Below, piece by piece: positions 26,362 through 37,580 of a DNA stretch of 64,000 nt. Made by a program: the position numbers and the translations under genes. The stretch covers positions 1,116,001-1,180,000 of the forward strand of contig CAWUCO010000251.1 in assembly GCA_963920705.1 (NCBI GenBank), written 5' to 3'. The notes below the pieces were generated by a model. It had not been told where the DNA came from and ran no database searches. It saw nothing but the letters and a program-made list of their open reading frames with translations. How positions within the stretch are numbered: position 1 is the stretch's first letter; each line of letters begins with the position of its first letter. This DNA comes from Odiellus spinosus (Eukaryota; Arthropoda; Arachnida; Opiliones; Phalangiidae).

Positions 26362-29300
26362 TCAAAAATGAAAAAGTTTGACTTGAAAAATGAAAATGTT
26401 TGACTTGAAAAATGAAAAATTTTGACTTGAAAAATGAAAAAGTTTGACTTGAAAAATGAAAAAGTTTGACTTGAAAAATGAAAGAGTTTGACTTGAAAAA
26501 TGAAAAAGTTTGACTTGAAAAATGAAAAAGTTTGACTTGAAAAATGAAAAAGTTTGGCTTGAAAAATGAAAAAGTTTGACTTGAAAAATGAAAAAGTTTG
26601 ACTTGAAAAATGAAAAAGTGTGACTTGAAAAATGAAAAAGTTTGACTTGAAAAAGGAAAAAGTTTGTCTTGAAAAAGGAAAAAATTTTACTTGAAAAATG
26701 AAAAGGTTTGACTTGAAAAATGAAAAGGTTTGACTTGAAAAATGAAAAAGTTTGACTTGAAAAATGAAAAAGTTTGACTTGAAAAATGAAAACGTTTGAC
26801 TTGAAAAATGAAAAAGTTTGACTTGAAAAATGAAAAAGTTTGACTTGAAAAATGAAAAAGCTTGACTTGAAAAATGAAAAAGTTTGTCTTGAAAAATGAA
26901 AAAGTTTGACTTGAAAAATGAAAAAGTTTGACTTGAAAAATGAAAAAGTTTGACTTGAAAAATGAAAAAGTTTGACTTGAAAAATGAAAAAGTTTGACTT
27001 CAAAAATGAAAAAGTTTGACTTGAAAAATGAAAATGTTTGACTTGAAAAATGAAAAATTTTGACTTGAAAAATGAAAAAGTTTGACTTGAAAAATGAAAA
27101 AGCTTGACTTGAAAAATGAAAAAGTTTGACTTGAAAAATGAAAAAGTGTGACTTGAAAAATGAAAAAGTTTGACTTGAAAAAGGAAAAAGTTTGTCTTGA
27201 AAAAGGAAAAAATTTGACTTGAAAAATGAAAAAGTTTGACTTGAAAAATGAAAAAGTTTGACTTGAAAAATGAAAAGGTTTGACTTGAAAAATGAAAAGG
27301 TTTGACTTGAAAAATGAAAAAGTTTGACTTGAAAAATGAAAAAGTTTGACTTGAAAAATGAAAAAGTTTGACTTGAAAAATGAAAAAGTTTGACTTGAAA
27401 AATGAAAAAGTTTGACTTGAAAAATGAAAATGTTTGACTTGAAAAATGAAAAAGTTTGACTTGAAAAATGAAAAAGTTTGACTTGAAAAATGAAAAAGCT
27501 TGACTTGAAAAATGAAAAAGTTTGACTTGAAAAATGAAAAAGTGTGACTTGAAAAATGAAAAAGTTTGACTTGAAAAAGGAAAATGTTTGACTTGAAAAA
27601 TGAAAAATTTTGACTTGAAAAATGAAAAAGTTTGACTTGAAAAATGAAAAAGCTTGACTTGAAAAATGAAAAAGTTTGACTTGAAAAATGAAAAAGTGTG
27701 ACTTGAAAAATGAAAAAGTTTGACTTGAAAAAGGAAAAAGTTTGTCTTGAAAAAGGAAAAAATTTGACTTGAAAAATGAAAAAGTTTGACTTGAAAAATG
27801 AAAATGTTTGACTTGAAAAATGAAAAATTTTGACCTGAAAAATGAAAAAGTTTGACTTGAAAAATGAAAAAGTTTGACTTGAAAAATGAAAAAGTTTGAC
27901 TTGAAAAATGAAAAAGTTTGACTTGAAAAATGAAAAAAATTGACTTGAAAAATGAAAAAGTTTGACTTGAAAAATGAAAAAGTTTGACTTGAAAAATGAA
28001 AAAGTTTGACTTGAAAAATGAAAAAGTTTGACTTGAAAAATGAAAAAAATTGACTTGAAAAATGAAAAAGTTTGACTTGAAAAATGAAAAAGTTTGACAT
28101 CAAAAATGAAAAAGTTTGACTTCAAAAATGAAAAAGTTTGACTTGAAAAATGAAAATGTTTGACTTGAAAAATGAAAAATTTTGACTTGAAAAATGAAAA
28201 AGTTTGACTTGAAAAATGAAAAAGTTTGACTTGAAAAATGAAAGAGTTTGACTTGAAAAATGAAAAAGTTTGACTTGAAAAATGAAAAAGTTTGACTTGA
28301 AAAATGAAAAAGTTTGGCTTGAAAAATGAAAAAGTTTGACTTGAAAAATGAAAAAGTTTGACTTGAAAAATGAAAAAGTGTGACTTGAAAAATGAAAAAG
28401 TTTGACTTGAAAAAGGAAAAAGTTTGTCTTGAAAAAGGAAAAAATTTTACTTGAAAAATGAAAAGGTTTGACTTGAAAAATGAAAAGGTTTGACTTGAAA
28501 AATGAAAAAGTTTGACTTGAAAAATGAAAAAGTTTGACTTGAAAAATGAAAACGTTTGACTTGAAAAATGAAAAAGTTTGACTTGAAAAATGAAAAAGTT
28601 TGACTTGAAAAATGAAAAAGCTTGACTTGAAAAATGAAAAAGTTTGTCTTGAAAAATGAAAAAGTTTGACTTGAAAAATGAAAAAGTTTGACTTGAAAAA
28701 TGAAAAAGTTTGACTTGAAAAATGAAAAAGTTTGACTTGAAAAATGAAAAAGTTTGACTTGAAAAATGAAAATGTTTGACTTGAAAAATGAAAAATTTTG
28801 ACTTGAAAAATGAAAAAGTTTGACTTGAAAAATGAAAAAGCTTGACTTGAAAAATGAAAAAGTTTGACTTGAAAAATGAAAAAGTGTGACTTGAAAAATG
28901 AAAAAAATTGACTTGAAAAATGAAAAAGTTTGACTTGAAAAATGAAAAAGTTTGACTTGAAAAATGAAAAAGTTTGACTTGAAAAATGAAAAAGTTTGAC
29001 TTGAAAAATGAAAAAAATTGACTTGAAAAATGAAAAAGTTTGACTTGAAAAATGAAAAAGTTTGACATCAAAAATGAAAAAGTTTGACTTCAAAAATGAA
29101 AAAGTTTGACTTGAAAAATGAAAATGTTTGACTTGAAAAATGAAAAATTTTGACTTGAAAAATGAAAAAGTTTGACTTGAAAAATGAAAAAGTTTGACTT
29201 GAAAAATGAAAGAGTTTGACTTGAAAAATGAAAAAGTTTGACTTGAAAAATGAAAAAGTTTGACTTGAAAAATGAAAAAGTTTGGCTTGAAAAATGAAAA

Positions 29301-29735
29301 AGTTTGACTTGAAAAATGAAAAAGTTTGACTTGAAAAATGAAAAAGTGTGACTTGAAAAATGAAAAAGTTTGACTTGAAAAAGGAAAAAGTTTGTCTTGA
29401 AAAAGGAAAAAATTTTACTTGAAAAATGAAAAGGTTTGACTTGAAAAATGAAAAGGTTTGACTTGAAAAATGAAAAAGTTTGACTTGAAAAATGAAAAAG
29501 TTTGACTTGAAAAATGAAAACGTTTGACTTGAAAAATGAAAAAGTTTGACTTGAAAAATGAAAAAGTTTGACTTGAAAAATGAAAAAGCTTGACTTGAAA
29601 AATGAAAAAGTTTGTCTTGAAAAATGAAAAAGTTTGACTTGAAAAATGAAAAAGTTTGACTTGAAAAATGAAAAAGTTTGACTTGAAAAATGAAAAAGTT
29701 TGACTTGAAAAATGAAAAAGTTTGACTTCAAAAAT
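26362..29735. repeat. Nested duplication of 80 and 44 monomers in the array
   Basis: A block starting at 26362 (with TTTGGC, AGTGTG, AAAGG, GAAAACGTTTG and AAGCTT monomers in order) restarts at 28122 (shift 1,760 bp, 80 monomers) and again at 29090 (shift 968 bp, 44 monomers). The single AAAACGTTTG monomer is a good tag; it appears at about 23622, 26790, 28550 and 29519. Confidence 0.65.
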
Positions 29736-30535
29736 GAAAAAGTTTGACTTGAAAAATGAAAATGTTTGACTTGAAAAATGAAAAATTTTGACTTGAAAAA
29801 TGAAAAAGTTTGACTTGAAAAATGAAAAAGCTTGACTTGAAAAATGAAAAAGTTTGACTTGAAAAATGAAAAAGTGTGACTTGAAAAATGAAAAAGTTTG
29901 ACTTGAAAAAGGAAAAAGTTTGTCTTGAAAAAGGAAAAAATTTGACTTGAAAAATGAAAAAGTTTGACTTGAAAAATGAAAAAGTTTGACTTGAAAAATG
30001 AAAAGGTTTGACTTGAAAAATGAAAAGGTTTGACTTGAAAAATGAAAAAGTTTGACTTGAAAAATGAAAAAGTTTGACTTGAAAAATGAAAAAGTTTGAC
30101 TTGAAAAATGAAAAAGTTTGACTTGAAAAATGAAAAAGTTTGACTTGAAAAATGAAAATGTTTGACTTGAAAAATGAAAAAGTTTGACTTGAAAAATGAA
30201 AAAGTTTGACTTGAAAAATGAAAAAGCTTGACTTGAAAAATGAAAAAGTTTGACTTGAAAAATGAAAAAGTGTGACTTGAAAAATGAAAAAGTTTGACTT
30301 GAAAAAGGAAAAAGTTTGTCTTGAAAAAGGAAAAAATTTGACTTGAAAAATGAAAAAGTTTGACTTGAAAAATGAAAAAGTTTGACTTGAAAAATGAAAA
30401 GGTTTGACTTGAAAAATGAAAAGGTTTGACTTGAAAAATGAAAAAGTTTGACTTGAAAAATGAAAAAGTTTGACTTGAAAAATGAAAAAGTTTGACTTGA
30501 AAATGAAAAAGTTTGACTTGAAAAATGAAAAAGTT

Positions 30536-30570
30536 AAAAAAAAAAAAAAAAAAAAGAAAAAGAATGACTT
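30536..30570. repeat. A20 homopolymer breaking the 22-bp array
   Basis: A run of 20 A (30536-30555) followed by GAAAAAGAATGAC interrupts the otherwise regular monomers. The neighbouring monomers (near 30500 and 30597) are 21 bp with only four A. It may be slippage within an A tract or a homopolymer consensus error in the assembly. It lacks other signs of a retro-insertion such as a target duplication. Confidence 0.85.
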
Positions 30571-32770
30571 GAAAAATGAAAAAGTTTGACTTGAAAATGA
30601 AAAAGTTTGACTTGAAAAATGAAAAAGCTTGACTTGAAAAATGAAAAAGTTTGTCTTGAAAAATGAAAAAGTTTGACTTGAAAAATGAAAAAGTTTGACT
30701 TGAAAAATGAAAAAGTTTGACTTGAAAAATGAAAAAGTTTGACTTGAAAAATGAAAAAGTTTGACTTGAAAAATGAAAATGTTTGACTTGAAAAATGAAA
30801 AATTTTGACTTGAAAAATGAAAAAGTTTGACTTGAAAAATGAAAAAGTTTGACTTGAAAAATGAAAAAGTTTGACTTGAAAAATGAAAAAGTTTGACTTG
30901 AAAAATGAAAAAAATTGACTTGAAAAATGAAAAAGTTTGACTTGAAAAATGAAAAAAATTGACTTGAAAAATGAAAAAGCTTGACTTGAAAAATGAAAAA
31001 GTTTGACTTGAAAAATGAAAAAGTGTGACTTGAAAAATGAAAAAGTTTGACTTGAAAAATGAAAAAGCTTGACTTGAAAAATGAAAAAGTTTGTCTTGAA
31101 AAATGAAAAAGTTTGACTTGAAAAAGGAAAAAGTTTGACTTGAAAAATGAAAAAGTTTGACTTCAAAAATGAAAAAGTTTGACTTGAAAAATGAAAATGT
31201 TTGACTTGAAAAATGAAAAATTTTGACTTGAAAAATGAAAAAGTTTGACTTGAAAAATGAAAAAGTTTGACTTGAAAAATGAAAAAGTTTGACTTGAAAA
31301 ATGAAAAAGTTTGACTTGAAAAATGAAAAAGTTTGACTTGAAAAATGAAAAAAATTGACTTGAAAAATGAAAAAGTTTGACTTGAAAAATGAAAAAGTTT
31401 GACTTCAAAAATGAAAAAGTTTGACTTCAAAAATGAAAAAGTTTGATTTGAAAAATGAAAAAGTTTGACTTGAAAAATGAAAAAGTTTGACTTGAAAAAT
31501 GAAAAAGTTTGACTTGAAAAATGAAAAAGTTTGACTTGAAAAATGAAAATGTTTGACTTGAAAAATGAAAAATTTTGACTTGAAAAATGAAAAAGTTTGA
31601 CTTGAAAAATGAAAAAGTTTGACTTGAAAAATGAAAAAGTTTGACTTGAAAAATGAAAAAGTTTGACTTGAAAAATGAAAAAGTTTGACTTGAAAAATGA
31701 AAAAAATTGACTTGAAAAATGAAAAAGTTTGACTTGAAAAATGAAAAAGTTTGACATCAAAAATGAAAAAGTTTGACTTCAAAAATGAAAAAGTTTGACT
31801 TGAAAAATGAAAATGTTTGACTTGAAAAATGAAAAATTTTGACTTGAAAAATGAAAAAGTTTGACTTGAAAAATGAAAAAGTTTGACTTGAAAAATGAAA
31901 AATTTTGACTTGAAAAATGAAAGAGTTTGACTTGAAAAATGAAAAAGTTTGACTTGAAAAATGAAAAAGTTTGACTTGAAAAATGAAAATGTTTGACTTG
32001 AAAAATGAAAAATTTTGACTTGAAAAATGAAAGAGTTTGACTTGAAAAATGAAAAAGTTTGACTTGAAAAATGAAAAAGTTTGGCTTGAAAAATGAAAAA
32101 GTTTGACTTGAAAAATGAAAAAGTTTGACTTGAAAAGTGAAAAAGTTTGACTTGAAAAACGAAAAAGTTTGACTTGAAAAATGAAAAAGTTTGACTTGAA
32201 AAATGAAAAAGTTTGACTTGAAAAATGAAAATGTTTGAATTGAAAAATGAAAAATTTTGACTTGAAAAATGAAAAATTTTGACTTGAAAAATGAAAAATT
32301 TTGACTTGAAAAATGAAAAAGTTTGACTTGAAAAATGAAAAAGTTTGACTTGAAAAATGAAAAAGTTTGACTTGAAAAATGAAAAAGTTTGACTTGAAAA
32401 ATGAAAAAAATTGACTTGAAAAATGAAAAAGTTTGACTTGAATAATGAAAAAGTTAGACATCAAAAATGAAAAAGTTTGACTTGAAAATTGAAAAAGTTT
32501 GACTTGAAAAATGAAAATGTTTGACTTGAAAAATGAAAAATTTTGACTTGAAAAATGAAAAAGTTTGACTTGAAAAATGAAAAAGTTTGACTTCAAAAAT
32601 GAAAAAGTTTGACTTGAAAAATGAAAAAGTTTGACTTGAAAAATGAAAAATTTTGACTTGAAAAATGAAAAAGTTTGACTTGAAAAATGAAAAAGTTTGA
32701 CTTGAAAAATGAAAAAGTTTGACTTGAAAAATGAAAAAGTTTGACTTGAAAAATGAAAATGTTTGACTTG

Positions 32771-32921
32771 ACTCTCTACCTGTTTCCGGTTTATGCGGAA
32801 ATTATTTTTGTATCCTGTTTCATATCATAAGTGGTGTGGCTTATTATGGGCTTGACCATCTTGTTCTTTATATATTAGGATTTGGCGCATGTACGTCCGT
32901 TAAAACAAAAAAAAACTTTAC
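32771..32921. other. Right junction of the satellite array with unique DNA
   Basis: The last monomer ends in GTTTGACTTG and unique sequence starts without a graded decay of monomers. Positions 32845-32865 (core TGGGCTTGACCATC) are identical to 56068-56088, which follow the 14-bp array. On the plus strand both can be read as YGLDHLV. Read on the minus strand this stretch would be the start of an intron beginning at 32921. Confidence 0.6.
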
Positions 32922-33339
32922 CATCAGTATCAGAAGAATTACCATCTTCATAAGCTGTCTTATTAGACATTAATTTTCTTTTTTTGTTAGCGAAAACTCC
33001 GTCGGTATCATTCAGATCCGATGTTAATTCCGATTCTTTTTCTTTTTTTGGCACTTTTTTAATCATCTGAAAACAATGACTACAATTAAACCATTTTTCT
33101 CTTTAAATATACAGTTCGACTTTCCAGTCGAGTAAAGCACTCTGGCAATAAAACAAATTTTCCAGTTGTCAGCTGGCTGCTCACCAGCCATGCAAGACTT
33201 GTCCTTTCTATCATTTGTACGGTATGGTGGCCAGTAGCATTTTCCTTTTTGGGTAAACCCAATTTTTGTGCACTATGCCAACTTCTGTAACACCATCGGC
33301 CGATTTCTTGAATTCCACTACTTGGAACATTTTTTTCAT
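32922..33339 (-). pseudogene. N-terminal pieces of a CYWPPY-type (DUF4806-associated) protein
   Basis: Read leftwards from the ATG at 33339-33337, the sequence gives MFQVVEF, then HKNWVYP. After a one-base frame change at an A5 run near 33265 it gives KCYWPPYRTND and, later, ARVLYSTGK. A further piece (33066-32922) begins after a splice-acceptor-like TTTTCAG. It is lysine/aspartate-rich with a basic NKKRK stretch and an acidic SSDTDG end, followed by the donor-like GTAAAG. VVEF, NW, CYWPPY, VLY and TSDL in this order match the N-terminal module of many arthropod proteins that often also carry DUF4806 (recalled family knowledge, not searched). No C-terminal part is visible, because the reading path runs into the 22-bp array. 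It lies on the same strand as, and about 0.9 kb downstream of, the transposase at 34223-36284, so it may be a second ORF of that element. The frame change may be real decay or a homopolymer sequencing error. Confidence 0.5.
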
Positions 33340-34222
33340 TTCGACTGTAAAATTAGCGCATTAGAATATTTGTTGTTTCCCATTTCTTTTATTCTCATAG
33401 CTCCTTTTAATTGTTGGCACTATTCATTTTAGTTCTTTAAAGGGAGAGTCTTATGGAAATTCATATTCTATCGGATAGAGCCTGAACAAATCAAACAATA
33501 TTGATATATACATGTTCTAGATGTTTCGATATATATTTAAAACTCCCCGAATAAAATTTCAGTCTGTTTTTAGTTCCCCGCTTATGATGTGACTTTCTCG
33601 TGAGCTCAAAAACTCGTAAAGCCTAGGTTACGTTCAGTAACACTCAACGGACTCAGCGCTGAGCTGACCCATTTTTAATTGAACTTTTTGTACTTCCGGT
33701 TTCAACGTCACGTTGCTAATCGGGCGGTCAACGAAGTCATCCGCTGGAAAAGCAGTTTTTTTTGTTCAACAACAGAATGATGACGTAGGAATGGAGGGGA
33801 GTTCTGATATTTTGATCTCAAAGTTATTGAATTCTTTTTAAGTGGGATTGATTATAACCGTAATTATAACATATTTTGATGCATGCAACCTAGTTATACA
33901 TTAGTGATGTCGAAAGCTTAATTTATACTGTCCCTTTAATGGTAATGTTTCGGCTAATCGGCGTGATATTGTGACATTGCTCTAATGCGGGATCTGACAC
34001 TGTCTAGTAAAGTTGCCAATAAGATATAATGTTATCTTGAAAGAATAAATGTGTCACTCTATCTACTGGTCAATTAAATACGTTTACTTCCGAAGATTAC
34101 GTTAGAGACAGGTATTATTTTTTACTTGAAAAATACTTTAAATTAAAAAAGATAAAAGTATACAGTATATAGGATAGATATTGGGTGATATAAGTGTTTC
34201 TCATTTAATATGTTGTAGATTA
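33340..34222. other. Non-coding stretch between CYWPPY pieces and transposase
   Basis: I see no supported gene. The stretch is AT-rich with a GC-richer patch around 33590-33740. It could be an intron or spacer of a two-gene transposon on the minus strand, but no splice sites can be fixed. Confidence 0.5.
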
Positions 34223-36284
34223 TTAAAAACTATGTACAAGAGGAACAGAAATACCTGAAGAGTCTGAGATAAAAGGGAGGAAATAACACTTTTGAGTGAT
34301 ATCGCTAGCTAGGTACTTATTTAGTGGTGACAAATCAGAAACCATCTCAATTCCAAGCATTGTGGAATTGCAGGGATAATCGTAAGCATTAGTGGATTTT
34401 CTAAAACATCTACCTATCAAGTAGACAATAGCACCTTTTTTAATAAAGTTCTCAATCCACTAGAAAGTTTACATTGAGAATCAGAGGGTTTAGTTGTAAA
34501 AACGAAGCCCTTTGTATTAAGTCTCTTATATTGAACACCATCAACAATATCGAGAGTTGGCCCACCAGTGTGACTAGCTTTTACCACAATGCCTAGATCC
34601 TTACTGGGGAAATCTTTCTTTAGAGATTCTAATTGCTTTAGTCTAAATATAGCTTGTTGAAGAGGCTTGTCTGGGGTCCTTATTAGTTTTTTTAATTTTC
34701 CAAGATAAGATTCGTACGGGAAAGCGGAAAACATTTCTAAGCCACCATAAACTCTAGCATGTTCAGCAATATGAATTAAATAATGTATGTTATATACGTA
34801 TATCCCACGGCCGTACACGTCTTTGGCAGACTTTACAAATTCTTTTAGAAGAGTTTCCGCGCAGGTTATCATTTCGGGTTCAGGCGTTTCTCGGCATAGA
34901 ATGTAAATTGCACAGTGCAGAAGTGGAAAATGGTCAACAAAAACTTTGGGCAAAATGTTTTTGAACACAAAACATCCAATATAGAGGCAAAAAGTGCGAT
35001 ATTCAGTTGCTTTCCACTTATGGACTTCTGATATTGCCCTTGGTTTTCTTGAAAACTCTTTAGGAGCGTAGCTAGACCAATTTACAATTCTACCAGATAG
35101 TTGATGAATGACTTCATTTTTGATTTAGGTGTAGTCAAACTAAGAATGATACGTTTTACGCAACCAAGAAAAACTAAATGCATTGGGTCAATTGGAAAGT
35201 TCAAAATCATATCAATGGGCAATTCTTCCAATGGTGATTTTCCCGTGTGATGTTCTTTTTGCGCTTGACTTCGAAAACTTTCATTTGTTCTTAATGGGGC
35301 ATCGAACGCATCATATATTACTTTGGTAAAATAATTGCCTTTCTGTGTACAATAGTAACATCCAAAGTAGCTGTTGTGGTTCATAATGGATTTAAAATAA
35401 GCCTTTGCTGGAGCGTCGCAAATGAAAGGTTCAAGTTTAATTTCGAAATTCTGACCTTCAAATTGTAAGCCATTTTGAATCAACTCTTGAGCTTCCCTTA
35501 TAAATTTACGAAGGAATGTTTCTGATTTCTTGGGCTTTTCATTCCCACAAAAAAGGCCAACAACAAAGGGCTCTTCGTCTTTTGTTGCCAAGCAACGGCA
35601 CAAGATAGGCCAAAATTGTAATCCCGTGCTTTTTTGTATTGGTATCTCATCGATATTAAAAGAGAGGTTAAGAACCTTCGTCTGTTTCTTCAAGCAAGAT
35701 TTTAGCCTGGATTTTATGCCTTCAGCAAGACCTAAATGAAAGTATTCTACATTTTCCAACGTATCCACTGCCAAAGCTACACCAAGATTCGAAGCCAGAA
35801 TTGTTCTAGAATCAAGTGGTAGGGAAGTATGATGTGGGTGTAAAATTCTCAGAAGCTTATTGAAAGCTTCATGGCTTATTTGATTTTCCAATGCCCACTG
35901 TTTTAAATTTTCTTGAACACTTGGTGGCTCGTCATCGGAATCTGTAGTAAAACTTTCATTATCGCTTGAATCAGCGTCCTTTTCAAAAAAGTCATCATAA
36001 TGATCAGAGAGTTCTTCGTTAAACTCATCATCTTCATTCCCTCCATCTCGACCTGAATCGGATACATTTTCATCATAACCGCTTGCACCATGTACATTTC
36101 CTTCATCACCAATTGCGCTAGGAAAATTCTCCTCCATGCGGCTTGTGCCAGGTTTGTTTCGCTCATCATCAATTCTTGATTCTTGCATTGGTGCATCTTT
36201 AGTAATTTCTAAATCCTCCCTGACAAACTGCGAGACTTCCCTAATTTTTTGCCGTTTTGAAACGTAGAAAAATTGTTTCTTCAT
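34223..36284 (-). pseudogene. tnp2/CACTA-like transposase, two frameshifts
   Basis: The main frame (36284-35082, 400 codons) has a basic start, an acidic D/E/S-rich region (about residues 38-125), FNIDEIP (209-215) followed by QFWPILC, GLFCG, CDAPA (289-293), a GCYYC knuckle (308-312) and DPMHL (366-370). The last resembles the DxMH motif of tnp2/Transposase_21 proteins of CACTA elements. Near 35095 the frame changes and reads on as APKEFSRKPR, HKWKATEYR and a C-terminal domain to 34417. A second change near 34445, by an A6 run, leads to the last 65 codons (DYPCNSTMLG, KCYFLP) ending at 34223. D212, D290 and D366 are candidate catalytic acids by analogy. The ATG at 36284 is preceded by an acceptor-like TTATAG, so an upstream exon may exist. 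Terminal inverted repeats were not found. The product would move the element's own DNA in the nucleus, but as written it is broken. Confidence 0.65.
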
Positions 36285-37334
36285 TGAATACTCCTATAAC
36301 AACAAATTTATCTGAACCCTTTTTATATGAACATTTATTCATTAAAATAGATCAGACATGAGTTTAGGATTTTCTGCCTTCTAGTGTTTTCTCTATAAAA
36401 TTGTAGATACATCTTGAAATTTATTATAAACTTCCAACAAGCATTATACATTAGAAAGATAATAGAATGATGAACAATTCGAAAAATAGTCTACGTTTAA
36501 GGCGTATGATCTCAAGTATTGCAATTTTATTCCTATTGCAAATTTACTCTATTATAGATATCAACCCATATTGTTGGTTGTTGTAAATTCCTAAAGTTTT
36601 AGAGAAGAGTAAGCACCCATGTAGCAAACGCTCCAGATCAACTTAATTAGGTGGGGCAAATTACATTATAACTGTCCCTGTATTCGCGCTTGTGGTATGC
36701 GGAATATTAAACGCGAAAGGAATGGGAGATGCCAACGGGGGTTGAGGAAGGGGTGACTGAAATGGTCTGCAAAACCAAAGTTACATAAGAAACTTGCACA
36801 GAGACAAATTCCTGGGATCTGGGAACTGTTAGTTAGCCAGAGCTTAGCCAAGGAATTTAGTAAAACCGTCACGCATCTCTTCTATTGGGTGTTCTGTTTT
36901 AAACGCGATCATTGTAAGCTTCCAGTAGGGGGGATGACACGGTAAATTAATTGATAGTGATGAAATATTTCGGAGGGTCGTTTGACTCACGCTAACAACT
37001 TGTATTTGTATAAAATGATATCCCCACCAATCTTAAACTAAACGTTAGTTTATTAATCCAATTAACTTTGTATTGTTTTGACTCTTGAGCTACACTAATC
37101 AAAATCACTACAGACAGAGTTTATTATCAAACTTAACGTTTAAAATTAGTTCTATTTAAATTAATGTATGGCAAGCATGAGTTAATAATTAAAAAATATT
37201 GTACTTTGTCTACTATAAATTAATTTTATTGGAATGTAGTATAAAGTTTAGATAATGTGTACTTAATCCCAGAGTCAGATGTGGCACGTGTATGTCTGTC
37301 TCACTAGTAAAAGACCTAGTCCTAGACGACCAGA
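36285..37334. other. Non-coding, AT-rich
   Basis: No recognisable gene or RNA. A 68-codon frame at 36666-36872 (minus) has no family features. It may hold the 5' untranslated part and terminus of the transposase element, whose end I could not locate. Confidence 0.5.
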
Positions 37335-37580
37335 CCAAGGAATATTTAGAGGAGATTGATTGGCGGCCACACGTTATCACGCGGGTCGTACAAACTCAGC
37401 TTCTGCTTCCAATTCCCCTTTTTTGCTAAGTGTAACACTCGTGACTCCTTGCTAGAGAAGTTAGAATCTTGTGTTAGAGAAGTGAGAGAGGAAATCTACG
37501 TCATCTTTATACTTTTCAAGGACGGGTCTAGGCGTTCAGCTATACTGACCGCCGTTCCATCCCCATTAAATATTCCTTGG
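37335..37580. repeat. Inverted repeat, about 35-bp imperfect arms, 246 bp overall
   Basis: CCAAGGAATATTTA at 37335-37348 is the exact reverse complement of 37567-37580. The similarity continues inward (GGCGGCC near 37362-37368 against GACCGCC near 37547-37553) with mismatches. The size and form fit a small non-autonomous DNA transposon, but no target-site duplication was recognised. A reading frame spanning it (37356-37688) has no family features. Confidence 0.5.

Larger units (their letters stand above)
1..32770. repeat. 22-bp satellite array, about 1,490 monomers, truncated at the left edge
   Basis: Head-to-tail 22-bp monomers (a consensus copy is 131-152) fill this stretch. Each has a GTTTGACTTG core between two A5 tracts. 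On the plus strand one monomer has 11 A, 6 T, 4 G and 1 C, so it is purine-rich, strongly G-over-C skewed and free of CpG. Recurrent variants change one to three bases: CTTCAAAAAT, GAAAATG, GAAAAATTTTG, AAAAAAATTG, AAGCTT, TTTGTC, GAAAGAG, TTTGGC, AAAGGTTT, AGTGTG and GACATCA. Length variants of 19, 21 and 23 bp are rare. The minus-strand consensus has no stop in any frame, and because 22 is not a multiple of 3 all frames read the same 66-base cycle; this alone produces the long reading frames there, nearly all of which begin at TTG. The array starts before the window and ends abruptly at the unique sequence ACTCTCTACC. Confidence 0.98.

Noticed and set aside
1..32596. Long phenylalanine-rich minus-strand reading frames (up to 1,225 codons)
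   Set aside because: They follow from a stop-free 22-bp consensus, start at TTG, exist equally in all three frames and have no flanking gene signals.
1..32770. CRISPR array
   Set aside because: There are no unique spacers: the units are contiguous 22-mers differing by point changes, in eukaryotic context.
1..32770. Telomeric array
   Set aside because: The 22-bp unit is unlike any simple telomere repeat and the only TTAGG is interstitial, 16 kb away.
35530..36196. Small ORFs on both strands within the 34-36 kb transposase
   Set aside because: Shadow frames of the main transposase, including its acidic region read out of frame.
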